A DNA stretch of 60,007 nucleotides from an uncultured Alphaproteobacteria bacterium (GTDB lineage: Bacteria; Pseudomonadota; Alphaproteobacteria; Caulobacterales; Aquidulcibacteraceae). Position 1 is the first letter of the stretch. Each line of letters opens with the position of its first letter. A model generated the notes under the pieces. The model ran no database searches. It worked only from the letters and a program-made list of their open reading frames with translations, and was not told the origin of the DNA. This document shows, in pieces, positions 40,626 through 50,214 of this stretch. The translations under genes were made by a program, and so were the position numbers. The stretch is taken from contig CADEDG010000004.1 of assembly GCA_902826035.1 (NCBI GenBank), positions 1-60,007 of the forward strand, read 5' to 3'.

Positions 40626-43238
40626 CTAGCCCGCCGCTTTCTTCGCGGCCTTCTTGGCGGGCGCCTTTTTTGCCGCGGCTTTTCTCGGTGCCGGTGCTTT
40701 CTTCGGGGCCGCTTCCTTCTTCACCGCCTTCTTCCCCTTCTTCTTCCCCCCGCCAGCCTCCAGCCGCGCCGCGAGCAGCGACAGCGCTTCATCCAGCGTC
40801 ACATCCTCCGGTTTCTTGTCGCGCGGCACGTTCGCGTTGATCTCGCCGTCATTGATATACGGCCCGTAGCGGCCCGAGAGCACGCGCACGGGCTTGCCGG
40901 TTACCGGGCTTTCGCCGAGTTCCTTCAGCGCCGCGGGGGCTGCGCGGCCGAAGCGGCCCTTGCCGCCGCCGGTTTTCTTTTCGTCGATCACCGCCACCGC
41001 GCGGTTCATCTGGATTTCGAGCACGTCTTCGATGCTCGGCAAATTCGCGTACATCTTGCCCATCTGCAGATACGGCCCGTAGCGGCCGAGCCCGGCTAGG
41101 ATCATCTCGTTCTCGCTCGGATGCATGCCGACCTGGCGCGGCAGCGAGAGCAGAGACAGCGCGCGTTCCAGCGTGATGCTGTCCGGGGCCCAATTCTTCG
41201 GCAAGCTCGCGCGCTTGGGTTTGTCTTCGCCGTTGGGCATTTCGACGTAAATGCCGAAGCGGCCGCTTTTCAGCGTCACAGGCCCGGTGGGGCCGTCGCC
41301 GAGCGGCTGGCCTTCGGCGGGCACGCCGCCGTTGGGAAGTTCCTCCGCGCCCGCGAGCGGGCGCGTGAATTTGCATGGCGGTTCGGCGTTATAGTTCGAG
41401 CAGGCGACGAAGGCGCCGTACTTGCCGAGCCGCAGCGAAAGCCGCCCCGTGCCGCACGACGAGCAGGTGCGCGGATCGCCGCCATCCTCGCGCGCCGGGA
41501 AGATGTGGTCGCCCATCACTTCGTTGAGTTTCTCGATCACATCGCCAATGCGCAGCTCGGCGATGCCGCCGATGGCGCCGTTAAAGTCGCTCCAGAATTC
41601 GCGCATCAGCGCCTTCCATTGCAGATTGCCGGCGGAGACTTCGTCGAGCTTTTCTTCGAGGTCGGCGGTGAAATCGTACTCTACGTACTTGGCGAAGAAA
41701 TTCTCCATGAATGCGGTGAGGATGCGGCCGCGGTCATCGGCGATGAAGCGGTTCTTGTCCATGCGCACATAATTGCGCTCGCGCAGCTTCTCCAAGATCG
41801 CAGCATAGGTCGAGGGGCGGCCAATGCCGAGTTCTTCGAGCTTTTTCACCAGGCTCGCTTCGGAGAAGCGCGGCGGCGGTTCGGTGAAGTGCTGGTCGGC
41901 CTTCACGTCCTCGACCTTCACCGCTTCGCCTTGCTTCATCTGCGGCAGGCGGCGATTTTCTTCGTCTTCTTCGTCGTCGCGGCCTTCCTGATAGAGTTTC
42001 AAAAAGCCGTCGAACAGGATCACTTGCCCATTGGCGCGCAGCTCCACTTTGCCGGTGGGTTCGGTGAGATCGACTGTGGTGCGTTCGAGCGAGGCTGCTT
42101 CCATTTGCGACGCCACCGCGCGCTTCCAAACCAGTTCGTAAAGCCGGGCCTGGTCGCCTTCGACATTCAAATCCTTGGCGGCGCGCGTGGGATCGGTGGG
42201 GCGAATGGCCTCGTGGGCCTCCTGCGCGTTCTTGATCTTGGAGGCGTAGCGGCGCGGCTCGGCTGGCGTGTATTGCTTGCCGAATTGGTCGTCGATTGTG
42301 CGGCGTAGCTCTCGGATGGCGCCTTCGTCCATGGAGACGCCGTCTGTGCGCATGTAGGTGATGTGGCCGGCTTCGTACAGACGCTGCGCGGTTTGCATGG
42401 TGCGCGAGGCGTTGAAGCCGAGCTTGCGCGCGGCTTCCTGTTGCAGCGTCGAAGTCGTGAACGGCGGGGGCGGATTGCGCTTGGTGGGTTTCGCTTCCAC
42501 CGCGCTCACCTTGAAGCCGCCACGCTTGATCGCATCGCGTGCGGAAAACGCCATCGCCTGGTTCGGAATATCGAGGCGCTTGAGTTTCTTGCCCTCGAAC
42601 GCCGAGATGCGCGCGGTGAAAGCTTCCCCACGGGGCGTCGTCATCTGGGCATCGACCGACCAATATTCCTGCGGCTTGAAGCGTTCGATCTCGACTTCGC
42701 GGTCAACAATGATACGCAGCGCCACCGATTGCACCCGCCCCGCCGAGCGCGCGCCCGGCAATTTGCGCCAGAGTACGGGTGAGAGCGTGAAGCCAACGAG
42801 ATAGTCTAGCGCGCGGCGCGCCATGTAGGCATCGACCAGCTCCATGTCGATCTCGCGTGGCGCGGCCATCGCCGCCTGTACGCTCGATTTGGTGATGGCG
42901 TTGAAGGTGACGCGCTGGACGTTCTTGCCCTTAAGCGCTTTGCGGCTCTTCAACGTCTCCAGCACGTGCCAGGAAATTGCTTCTCCCTCGCGGTCGGGGT
43001 CTGTGGCGAGGATGAGATTGTCAGCGTCCTTGAGCGCATCCGCGATGGCCTTCACATGCTTGGAAGACTTCGCATCCAGCTCCCAATCCATGGCGAAGTC
43101 GTCATCGGGCTTGACCGAGCCGTCCTTCGCGGGGAGATCGCGAATGTGGCCGTAGGACGCCAGGACCGTGTAGTCCGCGCCCAGATACTTGTTGATGGTC
43201 TTGGCCTTAGCCGGTGATTCAACGACGACGACGTGCAT
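40626..43238 (-). CDS. topA: DNA topoisomerase I
   Basis: This 870-residue type IA topoisomerase relaxes negative supercoils. The Toprim domain starts VVVESPAKAKTINKYLG, the active Tyr is in TYMRTDGVSM, and AGRVQSVALRIIVDRE is characteristic. Zinc-ribbon-like C-terminal repeats follow (CSSCGTGRLSLRLGKYGAFV, then GRYGPYLQMG). The tail is a 40-residue Lys/Ala/Pro-rich stretch, typical of alphaproteobacterial and actinobacterial TopA and likely to bind DNA. It lies downstream of dprA. Confidence 0.97.
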   Translation of the reverse strand: MHVVVVESPAKAKTINKYLGADYTVLASYGHIRDLPAKDGSVKPDDDFAMDWELDAKSSKHVKAIADALKDADNLILATDPDREGEAISWHVLETLKSRKALKGKNVQRVTFNAITKSSVQAAMAAPREIDMELVDAYMARRALDYLVGFTLSPVLWRKLPGARSAGRVQSVALRIIVDREVEIERFKPQEYWSVDAQMTTPRGEAFTARISAFEGKKLKRLDIPNQAMAFSARDAIKRGGFKVSAVEAKPTKRNPPPPFTTSTLQQEAARKLGFNASRTMQTAQRLYEAGHITYMRTDGVSMDEGAIRELRRTIDDQFGKQYTPAEPRRYASKIKNAQEAHEAIRPTDPTRAAKDLNVEGDQARLYELVWKRAVASQMEAASLERTTVDLTEPTGKVELRANGQVILFDGFLKLYQEGRDDEEDEENRRLPQMKQGEAVKVEDVKADQHFTEPPPRFSEASLVKKLEELGIGRPSTYAAILEKLRERNYVRMDKNRFIADDRGRILTAFMENFFAKYVEYDFTADLEEKLDEVSAGNLQWKALMREFWSDFNGAIGGIAELRIGDVIEKLNEVMGDHIFPAREDGGDPRTCSSCGTGRLSLRLGKYGAFVACSNYNAEPPCKFTRPLAGAEELPNGGVPAEGQPLGDGPTGPVTLKSGRFGIYVEMPNGEDKPKRASLPKNWAPDSITLERALSLLSLPRQVGMHPSENEMILAGLGRYGPYLQMGKMYANLPSIEDVLEIQMNRAVAVIDEKKTGGGKGRFGRAAPAALKELGESPVTGKPVRVLSGRYGPYINDGEINANVPRDKKPEDVTLDEALSLLAARLEAGGGKKKGKKAVKKEAAPKKAPAPRKAAAKKAPAKKAAKKAAG

Positions 43239-43428
43239 GTTGGGGGGCGATCCTCAATCGGGCCCGGGCCCGAAGCGCGCGGAAACTGGGGGCCGCACCT
43301 GGGGCTGTCAACGCGCTGCGTGGGCCAGGCGATCAGGCTAGGTTGCGCCAAGTTCAAGAAAATAGTGTGAAAACATAAATTAACGGGGAAATTTACCGGC
43401 CTTGGCGAAAGCAACCATAGGATGCTAT

Positions 43429-43680
43429 ATGCAACCCATGCGCGATAATAAAACCAGCGTGCCCGCGACCGAAGGTGATGACAACACCCAGATCGGCGCG
43501 TTTGACGCCTTGACCTACATCTTCGAAGTCAGCCGCGAAATGGCGGCTTTGGCGGAGCACCATAAATTATCGCGTTTGGCTGCGGGGTTGGAACTCACGC
43601 GCTCACTGGCGGCTGAGGCCTTGGCGTTATCGGCTATTCAGTCGCGCTCGGGAAAAGCGGCGCCAGACGAAGCAACGTAG
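43429..43680 (+). CDS. Small conserved hypothetical protein
   Basis: The ATG at 43429 gives 83 residues; a second ATG nine bases on is equally possible. Most of the protein is one helix pair (DALTYIFEVSREMAALAEHHKLSRLAAGLELTRSLAAEAL). Similar small proteins occur beside dprA/topA in related bacteria but have no known role. AGGA lies 8 bases upstream. It is convergent to dprA and overlaps its stop end by 43 bases. Confidence 0.6.
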   Translation: MQPMRDNKTSVPATEGDDNTQIGAFDALTYIFEVSREMAALAEHHKLSRLAAGLELTRSLAAEALALSAIQSRSGKAAPDEAT

Positions 43681-44738
43681 CCGCCGGGTAACGAGGCGGC
43701 TTGGCCGTTGAACTCCAATTCAGTCAGAGCGGCGGCGACTGCCCCGAGCGGGGCTTTTGTCAGGCGCGCCAGGTCGTTGACATGCACCGGCGTCGGCGAG
43801 AGCAGAGCGGCGATCCTCTTGGGCAGACCAGGGGGGGGCGGTTCTGGTTCGCGGTCGTCGAACAACGGCCCGTGCAGCATCGGCCTGGGTGCGCGTGTCT
43901 CGCCCAGGGCTTCGATGATGTCGGCGGCGCACTCGATCAGGGTTGCGCCTTGTTTAATCAGCGCATTGGAGCCGCGCGCGCGCTGGTCCATGGGTGACCC
44001 TGGGGCGGCCATCACTTCGCGTCCCTGGTCGGCGGCCGCGCGCGCGGTGATTAGCGAGCCCGAGCGCAAAGCCGCTTCGATCACCACCACTGCGCGCGAG
44101 AGCCCTGAGATAACGGAGTTACGCCTTGGAAAATCACGCTCGCGCGCCACTGAGCCCAAAGGGGCCTCGCTGATTACCACTCCCTTTGCGCAGATGGATT
44201 CGTGCAGCGCGAGATTCTGCGGCGGATAGGGATGATCGAGCCCGCCGGCGAGCACGGCGGCGGTTCCAGTTGCAAGCGATCCGCGGTGGGCCGCTGCATC
44301 GACGCCGCGCGCCATGCCAGAGACGACGACAAACCCAGCCTCGCCCAGTTCCGCCGCCAAGCGCTCGGTGAATAGTAACGCAGCCGCGGAACCTTCGCGC
44401 GAGCCGACGATGGCGATCGTGGGTTGCTTCAGCAGGTCAATGCTACCGCGTAGCGCAATGAGCGCCGGTGGCGCGTCGAGCTGCGCAAGCAAGGGCGGAT
44501 AGTCCGGTTCGCAGGACGCCAGCAGGCGCGCGCCCAGCGCCTCCACCGCCTCGATCTCAGCGATGACGCGCGCTTCGGGCGGCGGCGCGAGCTTGGAAAT
44601 GCGCGGCAATGCTTCAAGCGCGGCAGCAGGCGTTCGATAGCGTGCGATCAATCCCTGGAACGTCAGCGGACCTATGCGTGGCGTGCGTGCAAGCCGCGCC
44701 CACGCGATCCGTTCCGAACGCGCGAGCGTGCGCGCCAT
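43638..44738 (-). CDS. dprA: DNA processing protein DprA
   Basis: This 366-residue protein loads RecA on incoming single-stranded DNA. The Rossmann-like core has IAIVGSREGSAAALLFTERLA, VVSGMARGVDAAAHRGSL, ISEAPLGSVARERDFPRRNS and GSPMDQRARGSNALIKQGA, and a winged-helix C-terminus (HVNDLARLTKAPLGAVAAAL). It lies five bases downstream of plsY. Since incoming conjugative DNA is also single-stranded, it could matter to element capture. Confidence 0.96.
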   Translation of the reverse strand: MARTLARSERIAWARLARTPRIGPLTFQGLIARYRTPAAALEALPRISKLAPPPEARVIAEIEAVEALGARLLASCEPDYPPLLAQLDAPPALIALRGSIDLLKQPTIAIVGSREGSAAALLFTERLAAELGEAGFVVVSGMARGVDAAAHRGSLATGTAAVLAGGLDHPYPPQNLALHESICAKGVVISEAPLGSVARERDFPRRNSVISGLSRAVVVIEAALRSGSLITARAAADQGREVMAAPGSPMDQRARGSNALIKQGATLIECAADIIEALGETRAPRPMLHGPLFDDREPEPPPPGLPKRIAALLSPTPVHVNDLARLTKAPLGAVAAALTELEFNGQAASLPGGYVASSGAAFPERD

Positions 44739-44742
44739 TGCT

Positions 44743-45399
44743 TCAGGATTCCGCCGCCGCGGGCGGCTCTATTGTTGTGTCGGCCTCAGGCTTCTTGCCG
44801 CCGATGCGCGGTTCGGTTCCCGCGCGCAACCGTTCAATGTTGGCGCGGTGGCGCCAGAAGATCAGCGCCGCCAGCAACAGCGCAAAGACGATCTCCGGCC
44901 AGGAATACGCGGCGATCAGCGCAGCGATCGGCGCAATCGCTGCGGCGCACAATGCGGCCAGCGAGGAATAGCCGAACATGGTGGCGACCGCGAGCCAGGT
45001 CGCGCCCGCAAGCAATCCAAGCGGCCAGGCCCCGGCGAACAGCACGCCAAAAAACGTGGCCACGCCCTTGCCGCCCTTGAAGTTGAGCCACACCGGATAA
45101 CAATGGCCAAGAAAAGCTGCGCCCCCGGCCACCAGCCCGATCTCGATCTGCTGCGGGTGGCCAGCAGCCAACATGCGCGCCAGAATCAGCGCGAGGCCGG
45201 CCTTACCCGCGTCGAGCAATAACGTCGCCAACGCCAGATCCTTGCGGCCCGTGCGCAGCACGTTAGTTGCGCCGATATTGCCGGAGCCGACTGCGCGGAT
45301 GTCGCCCAGCCCGGCCCATTGCGTCAGCACCAGGCCGAACGGGATCGAGCCGAGCAAATACCCACCAATGGCGGCGAGAACGATGAAAAAGGCCAACAC
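44743..45399 (-). CDS. plsY: Glycerol-3-phosphate acyltransferase PlsY
   Basis: This 218-residue polytopic membrane enzyme makes lysophosphatidic acid from acyl-phosphate and glycerol-3-phosphate. Landmarks are GYLLGSIPFGLVLT, GSGNIGATNVLRTG (active-site motif) and GHCYPVWLNFKGGKGVAT. Five or more hydrophobic segments are visible. It heads the plsY-dprA-topA block on this strand. Confidence 0.95.
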   Translation of the reverse strand: MLAFFIVLAAIGGYLLGSIPFGLVLTQWAGLGDIRAVGSGNIGATNVLRTGRKDLALATLLLDAGKAGLALILARMLAAGHPQQIEIGLVAGGAAFLGHCYPVWLNFKGGKGVATFFGVLFAGAWPLGLLAGATWLAVATMFGYSSLAALCAAAIAPIAALIAAYSWPEIVFALLLAALIFWRHRANIERLRAGTEPRIGGKKPEADTTIEPPAAAES

Positions 45400-45499
45400 A
45401 GGGCGTCTCTATCAGGCCCGCACGCTTCTGGGGAGGGGCGAACTTTGCATTGGAGACAGAAAGTTGCGCGCACGAACAACGCGCTGGTAGGCAAAAAAC

Positions 45500-46237
45500 A
45501 TGACAGCCCCGATCTACGATTCTATCGGCGAAGGCTATGCGCGGCGGCGCAGGCCGGACCCCCGCATCGCCGCCGCGATCCACTCTGCGCTGGGCGATGC
45601 GCGTTCGGTAATCAATGTAGGCGCGGGGACGGGCTCTTACGAACCCATTGATCGCAGCGTCCTCGCGATGGAGCCCTCGGACTTGATGATCAGCCAACGC
45701 GCGTCGGGCGCGGCGCCCTGTGTGCGCGCATCGGCGGAAAAATTGCCGGTCGAAACAGGCGCTTTCGACGCCGCCATGGCGGTGTTGACTATCCATCATT
45801 GGCGCGACTGGCGCGCGGGCCTGCGCGAAATGCGGCGCGTCGCGCGCTCCCGGATGGTCCTGCTCACCTTTGATGCGAAGGCTTCGGATTTCTGGCTCAC
45901 GCGCGACTACCTGCCGGCGATCGCCGCGCTCGATCGCCAGACGATGCCGGCGCTCGATTTGTTGGCCGAGGAGCTGGGTGCGTTCGAAGCGAGCCCGGTG
46001 CTGGTTCCCCACGATTGCAGCGATGGATTTCTGGGCGCCTATTGGCGCAGGCCGGAAGTCTATCTCGACCCGCTCGCGCGCCAGTCGATCTCGGTGTTTG
46101 CGAAGGTCGATGCGGAGGCGGGTTTAAAGAGACTCGCCGACGATCTGGTCAGCGGCGTCTGGCGCGAGCGCAATGCCGACCTGCTCCAACGCGATGCGCT
46201 TGATATCGGTTATCGCTTGCTGCGGTGGGAGTTCTAG
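45500..46237 (+). CDS. Class I SAM-dependent methyltransferase
   Basis: This 245-residue protein shows the SAM-binding glycine motif (INVGAGTGSYE), the acidic strand end (LAMEPSDLM), and FDAAMAVLTIHHWRDWRAGLREMRRVARSR, a Methyltransf_11 pattern. The substrate is not known. It lies between plsY and pyrC' on the opposite strand, breaking the usual pyrB-pyrC-plsY-dprA order. Confidence 0.85.
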   Translation: MTAPIYDSIGEGYARRRRPDPRIAAAIHSALGDARSVINVGAGTGSYEPIDRSVLAMEPSDLMISQRASGAAPCVRASAEKLPVETGAFDAAMAVLTIHHWRDWRAGLREMRRVARSRMVLLTFDAKASDFWLTRDYLPAIAALDRQTMPALDLLAEELGAFEASPVLVPHDCSDGFLGAYWRRPEVYLDPLARQSISVFAKVDAEAGLKRLADDLVSGVWRERNADLLQRDALDIGYRLLRWEF

Positions 46238-46245
46238 TAGCGTCC

Positions 46246-46581
46246 TCAATTTCCCCGGCAGCCCACTGGCGCCGAACGTCCCACCGTCCAGTTGGCGTTA
46301 GCCGCACTGCCGCTGAGCGCGTAGCGGCCGTTGGAATAGGCGCCTTCGCCTGTTTGCGGCAGCACCATGGATGGGCCGCCCAGGATCGCGACGCGGGCCT
46401 CGTCGCCTGCATATTCCACCATAAGCTGCGCGCCATTGGCGCAATTGTAGGCGATGGCGCCGTGCGTGGGCAGGCGATCGGGCGGGGTTTGGCCTGGGGG
46501 ATAGGTTGCGCAGGCGGTGAGGGTGAGCGCGAGGAGCAGCGCCGCTGCGCGCCGCCCCGGAAATGGGTGAGAGTTGTGCAT
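46246..46581 (-). CDS. Lipoprotein with MliC-like lysozyme-inhibitor domain
   Basis: This 111-residue protein has a lipoprotein signal (ALLLALTLTAC, so Cys24 is lipidated) and a short MliC-type domain: AYNCANGAQLMVEYAGDEARV, then YSNGRYALSGS and WTVGRSAPVGC. The paired cysteines would form one disulfide. Family members bind C-type lysozyme and protect the cell wall. It follows pyrC' on the same strand by 11 bases. Confidence 0.78.
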   Translation of the reverse strand: MHNSHPFPGRRAAALLLALTLTACATYPPGQTPPDRLPTHGAIAYNCANGAQLMVEYAGDEARVAILGGPSMVLPQTGEGAYSNGRYALSGSAANANWTVGRSAPVGCRGN

Positions 46582-46592
46582 TGTTTACTCCC

Positions 46593-47870
46593 TCAAACCG
46601 GAAAAATCGTGCGCCCGCCGACGAAGGTGCGCTTCACGATGCCCTGCAGCGTCTTCTCGTCAAATGGCGAATTATTGGACTTCGAGCGCAGCTTGTCGGA
46701 ATCGAGCTTAAACGGCGCGCCGACATCCACCAGGATCAGATCGGCGGGCGCGCCCTTGGCGAGCCGGCCCTGCGGCAGATTGAGAATTTCCGCGGGCCTC
46801 ATCGTCATCGCGCGTATAAGTGCGGGCAGCGCGACGTCGCCCTTGTGATACAAGCTGAGCGCGCCGGGCAACAACGTCTCCAATCCCACCGCACCGAAAG
46901 CCGCTTCCGCGAACGGCAGGCGTTTATCCTCTGCCGGACGCGGATCGTGGCCCGAGACGATGACATCGATGACGCCTTCGCGAACAGCTTCGACTAGCGC
47001 GACACGATCTCCCTCCGAGCGCAGTGGCGGGGAGAGTTTGGCGAAGGTGCGATAGCCATCGACGTCGTTCTCGTTGAGCACCAGGTGATGCACGTTGACG
47101 CTGGCGACTGCTTTCACGCCGCGCGCCTTGGCGCGCACCAAAGGGCGCAGCGCCTCCGCGGTGGAAAGCATGTCCATCAGCAAGCGACCGCCAGTGAGTT
47201 CGGCGAGTTCGAGATCGCGGCGGGCCATGATGCCCTCCGCCGCCGAGGGTATGCCCGCGAGGCCAAGCCGCGCGGCGAGTTCGCCATGATGCATGACGCC
47301 GCCTTCAGCAAGGTAGGGGTCCTCGGGGCGATGGGCGATGAGCGCGCCGAACGCCGTGGCGTATTTGAGTGCGCGCAGCAGTACGCGCGTGTCGGCGATT
47401 GGGCGGTCGCCGTTTGAGAACATCACCGCGCCGGCTTCAGCGAGCAGCCCGATCTCGGTCATCAGCGCGCCGTCGAGATTCTTGGTGAGCGCAGCCGCGG
47501 GAAGAATGTGTACGCCTCCAGAGCGATCGCCGGCGCGGCGCAATACGAAATCGACCAGGCTCTGGTCGTCGATCACCGGCGTCGTGTTCGGCATCATCAC
47601 CAAAGTGGTGACCCCGCCCGCCGCCGCCGCACGTCCGGCTGATTTGAACGTCTCTTTGTGCTCGGCCCCTGGTTCGCCGATGACGACGCGCATGTCGATC
47701 AGGCCGGGCATGATATGGGCGCCCTCCGCGTCAACTACCTCTGCGCCATCGGGTCCACTGGCGATGTCGCCGATCGCGAGGATTTTGTCAGCGAAGAGGA
47801 CGGCGCCACGCTCGACTTTGTTTTTTGCCGGGTCAACCAGCGTTGCGTTGGTGATGAGAATGGGGCGCAT
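46593..47870 (-). CDS. Dihydroorotase-like protein, metal ligands missing (PyrC')
   Basis: This 425-residue protein has the amidohydrolase fold (NATLVDPAKN start, PGLIDMRVVIGEPG, GGVTTLVMMPNTTPV, GVIDVIVSGHDPRP). The metal-binding HxH of dihydroorotase is replaced by RVV after PGLID, and the TDHAP Asp region reads SGHDPR. The enzyme is probably inactive. Pseudomonas-type aspartate transcarbamylases use such a PyrC' as structural partner of PyrB. The ATG overlaps the pyrB stop as TGATG, fitting assembly with PyrB. Confidence 0.88.
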   Translation of the reverse strand: MRPILITNATLVDPAKNKVERGAVLFADKILAIGDIASGPDGAEVVDAEGAHIMPGLIDMRVVIGEPGAEHKETFKSAGRAAAAGGVTTLVMMPNTTPVIDDQSLVDFVLRRAGDRSGGVHILPAAALTKNLDGALMTEIGLLAEAGAVMFSNGDRPIADTRVLLRALKYATAFGALIAHRPEDPYLAEGGVMHHGELAARLGLAGIPSAAEGIMARRDLELAELTGGRLLMDMLSTAEALRPLVRAKARGVKAVASVNVHHLVLNENDVDGYRTFAKLSPPLRSEGDRVALVEAVREGVIDVIVSGHDPRPAEDKRLPFAEAAFGAVGLETLLPGALSLYHKGDVALPALIRAMTMRPAEILNLPQGRLAKGAPADLILVDVGAPFKLDSDKLRSKSNNSPFDEKTLQGIVKRTFVGGRTIFPV

Positions 47871-48856
47871 CAAACGCGCTCCCCGTTGGCGCCGCTCTCG
47901 GCCAGAGCCTCAAGCACCGCCATGCGCACCGCCACGCCCATGCGCACTTGCGTTTCGATCAGCGAAACATTCGGGTTGTCGGCGACGTTGGAATCGATTT
48001 CGACGCCGCGATTCATCGGTCCCGGGTGCATGACCAGCGCGCCGGGCTTTGCCAATTTCAATTTATCCTCGTCGAGGCCGTAGAACCAGAAATACTCGCG
48101 CGCGGACGGGAAGTAGCCGCCATCCATACGTTCGCGCTGCACCCGCAACATCATCACCACATCCGCGCCCTTCAACCCTTCGCGCATGTCATGGAACACG
48201 CGCGCGCCCCAGTGCTCGGCCCCCGCGGGCATCAAAGTCGGCGGGCCAATCAGATGCACGCGCGCGCCCAACATGTTGAGCAGCGCCACATTGGAGCGCG
48301 CCACGCGCGAGTGTTGGACGTCGCCGCAAATGGCGATCGTGAGCCCTTCGATCGCGCCAAGCCGGCGCCGGATGGTGAAAGCGTCCAGCAGTGCCTGGGT
48401 AGGGTGCTCGTGCTGCCCGTCGCCGGCATTGATCACCGCACAATCGACCTTGCGCGCCAACAATTCCGCTGCGCCCGACGCTCCGTGACGTACAACAAGA
48501 AGATCGGGGCGCATCGCGTTCAAGGTGGCGGCGGTGTCGATCAGCGTTTCACCTTTGGCGACGCTCGACGACTTCACCGACATATTGACCACGTCCGCTC
48601 CCATGCGCTTGCCGGCGAGTTCGAACGAGGATTGCGTACGCGTCGAATTCTCGAAGAAGAGATTGATCAACGTGCGCCCGTGCAGCGCGTTGAGCTTCTT
48701 CACCTTCTGTTCGAGTAGCGGCTCGAATGTTTCGGCGCGGTCGAGCAGCGCGGCGACCTCGAAGCGGTCGAGGTCGCCGATTGCCAATAGGTGCTTGTGA
48801 CGAAAACGAACCGGCCCGCTGTCGTTTTTCTTCGTGCCTGACGGTCGCTGAGCCAT
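47870..48856 (-). CDS. pyrB: Aspartate carbamoyltransferase catalytic subunit
   Basis: This 328-residue enzyme makes carbamoyl-aspartate, the first committed step of pyrimidine synthesis. Motifs are [18 protein letters not shown] (carbamoyl-phosphate binding), [20 protein letters not shown] and [12 protein letters not shown]. The ATG at 48856 is used; the upstream open frame is unrelated. It is coupled to the inactive pyrC' downstream. Confidence 0.95.
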   Translation of the reverse strand: MAQRPSGTKKNDSGPVRFRHKHLLAIGDLDRFEVAALLDRAETFEPLLEQKVKKLNALHGRTLINLFFENSTRTQSSFELAGKRMGADVVNMSVKSSSVAKGETLIDTAATLNAMRPDLLVVRHGASGAAELLARKVDCAVINAGDGQHEHPTQALLDAFTIRRRLGAIEGLTIAICGDVQHSRVARSNVALLNMLGARVHLIGPPTLMPAGAEHWGARVFHDMREGLKGADVVMMLRVQRERMDGGYFPSAREYFWFYGLDEDKLKLAKPGALVMHPGPMNRGVEIDSNVADNPNVSLIETQVRMGVAVRMAVLEALAESGANGERV

Positions 48857-48966
48857 GAGACGCTTGTTAAGCCCTGTGTCCGAACCGCCGCAAGCAGGGC
48901 GAAACAGAGGCGAACAAATTTGTTTCCGCCCTATTGCCGTCCTGGACTCAGTGCTGTACTCGCTTT

Positions 48967-49006
48967 GTTCCAATGGTGGTTAATTGGTAAACGCCGAATT
49001 TGGAAC
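48967..49006. promoter_or_regulatory. Inverted repeat in the pyrB upstream region
   Basis: GTTCCAA (48967-48973) and TTGGAAC (49000-49006) are perfect inverted arms separated by 26 bases. A 12-base palindrome (AACAAATTTGTT) lies nearby at 48913-48924. Both fall between pyrB and the small plus-strand gene at 49044. They could be regulator sites for either gene; no known factor is recognised. Confidence 0.3.
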
Positions 49007-49043
49007 AGCCGGGGCGGGCGCGGGTGGTGCGGAGTTTGAGACG

Positions 49044-49289
49044 ATGAGAAACGCCAAACGAGAAGAACTGCCCCTGCGTCCCGTGGGTTTTGCACTCGCG
49101 GCCGTTGTCGCCGGCTTGGGCGCCGGCAAGGCTCGAGCCGTGGAGGCGCCGGCGCGGGCGCCGCTCGAGCCGTCCAGCCAGGCCCACACTTTCTTCGTCG
49201 ATCCAACCAACCATCCGGGTTTCGAGGAAGACCCTGACATGGTGGTGGGTCGCAGCGAGCCTGTGGCGCCGCTCCGAAATGCGACTTGA
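49044..49289 (+). CDS. Small hypothetical protein, perhaps exported
   Basis: The ATG at 49044 gives 81 residues. The N-terminal half has a basic start and a moderately hydrophobic run (FALAAVVAGLGAG) that could be a weak signal or anchor, and the second half is polar (HTFFVDPTNHPGFEEDPDM). GGAG lies nine bases upstream. The frame's reverse strand is also open, so coding is uncertain. It ends four bases before the AEC transporter stop on the other strand. Confidence 0.45.
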   Translation: MRNAKREELPLRPVGFALAAVVAGLGAGKARAVEAPARAPLEPSSQAHTFFVDPTNHPGFEEDPDMVVGRSEPVAPLRNAT

Positions 49290-49293
49290 AGCT

Positions 49294-50214
49294 CTAAGGG
49301 GTCATCACCAGCGAAATGGCCAGGGGCATAGTCACGAACGATAAGATCGTGGTTGCGGTGATGATTGCCGCCATCAGGCGCGCGTCGCCGCCCATTTCGC
49401 GCGCCAGCGCGTAGCCGGCCGCGGCAGTCGGGGTGGCGCCAATGCCGACTGCGACCGCCGTCGCTGCTGGGGTGAGCCCCAGCCACAATGCGCTCAGCCA
49501 CAGTGCGAACGGCGCCGCGAGCAGCTTGAGCGCCGCCGCGGTCGTGACCCTGGCGCCGTCGGCGCGCAGCGCGGCGAGCTCGAGCCCGGCGCCAACCGTG
49601 ATCAGCGCCACGGGCATCGCCGCTTGCCCCAGAAGCCGCAACGCGTCGCTGACCGGGCCAAAATCTGTGATGCCAATCGCTTGCGCGAGCAATCCCGCGG
49701 CGCAAGCGAGCACCAGCGGGTTGGCGATAATCTGAGCGAGCACGGCGCGCCAGCTTGCCGCCCGGCTTGCGCCCCAGCGCGCGAGCACGATCACGCTCAC
49801 CACGTTCAAGATGAACACCAGCGGCCCGAACACGATGCCGATGAGTTCCAGGCCCGCCGGTCCGTAAAGCGTCGCCGCCGCCGCCAGCAGCGGAAAACCG
49901 TTCCAGCGAAGCACGCCCTGGAAAACGCTGGTGAAGGCGGGCCCGTCCGCTCGGAAAAGAAGCCGCATGGCAAGCGCCAGCACGGCCATTATTGCGAAAC
50001 CGCAAAGTACAGCAAGCACGAATGGCCCCGCATCCGCGCTGGCGAAGTCCGCGCCCGCCACAACAGTGAATAAGAAGGCTGGAGTGAGGATGAAATAGCC
50101 GAAGCGGTTGACGGCGGCGAAGCCCTCGGGCGCTATGATGCGGCGTTCGCGCGCAATCCACCCCAGCGCGATGAGGATGAATACTGGCGCCAGGGCCGTG
50201 TAGACCTCAGCCAT
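49294..50214 (-). CDS. AEC-family transporter (auxin efflux carrier type)
   Basis: This 306-residue inner-membrane protein has about ten hydrophobic segments and the PF03547 pattern: FILIALGWIARERRII, NRFGYFILTPAFLFT and GQAAMPVALITVGAGLELAAL. Bacterial AEC proteins move malate, malonate or related acids; the substrate here is unknown. The start overlaps the ruvX stop by eight bases. Confidence 0.88.
   Translation of the reverse strand: MAEVYTALAPVFILIALGWIARERRIIAPEGFAAVNRFGYFILTPAFLFTVVAGADFASADAGPFVLAVLCGFAIMAVLALAMRLLFRADGPAFTSVFQGVLRWNGFPLLAAAATLYGPAGLELIGIVFGPLVFILNVVSVIVLARWGASRAASWRAVLAQIIANPLVLACAAGLLAQAIGITDFGPVSDALRLLGQAAMPVALITVGAGLELAALRADGARVTTAAALKLLAAPFALWLSALWLGLTPAATAVAVGIGATPTAAAGYALAREMGGDARLMAAIITATTILSFVTMPLAISLVMTP

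Noticed and set aside
41121-42308. A 395-codon open frame opposite topA
   Set aside because: It lies wholly within the antisense of topA and encodes repetitive, GC-driven sequence with no recognisable motif.
48980-50161. A 393-codon minus-strand frame overlapping the AEC transporter in another frame
   Set aside because: The transporter frame has membrane helices and family motifs; this frame is arginine-rich and has none.
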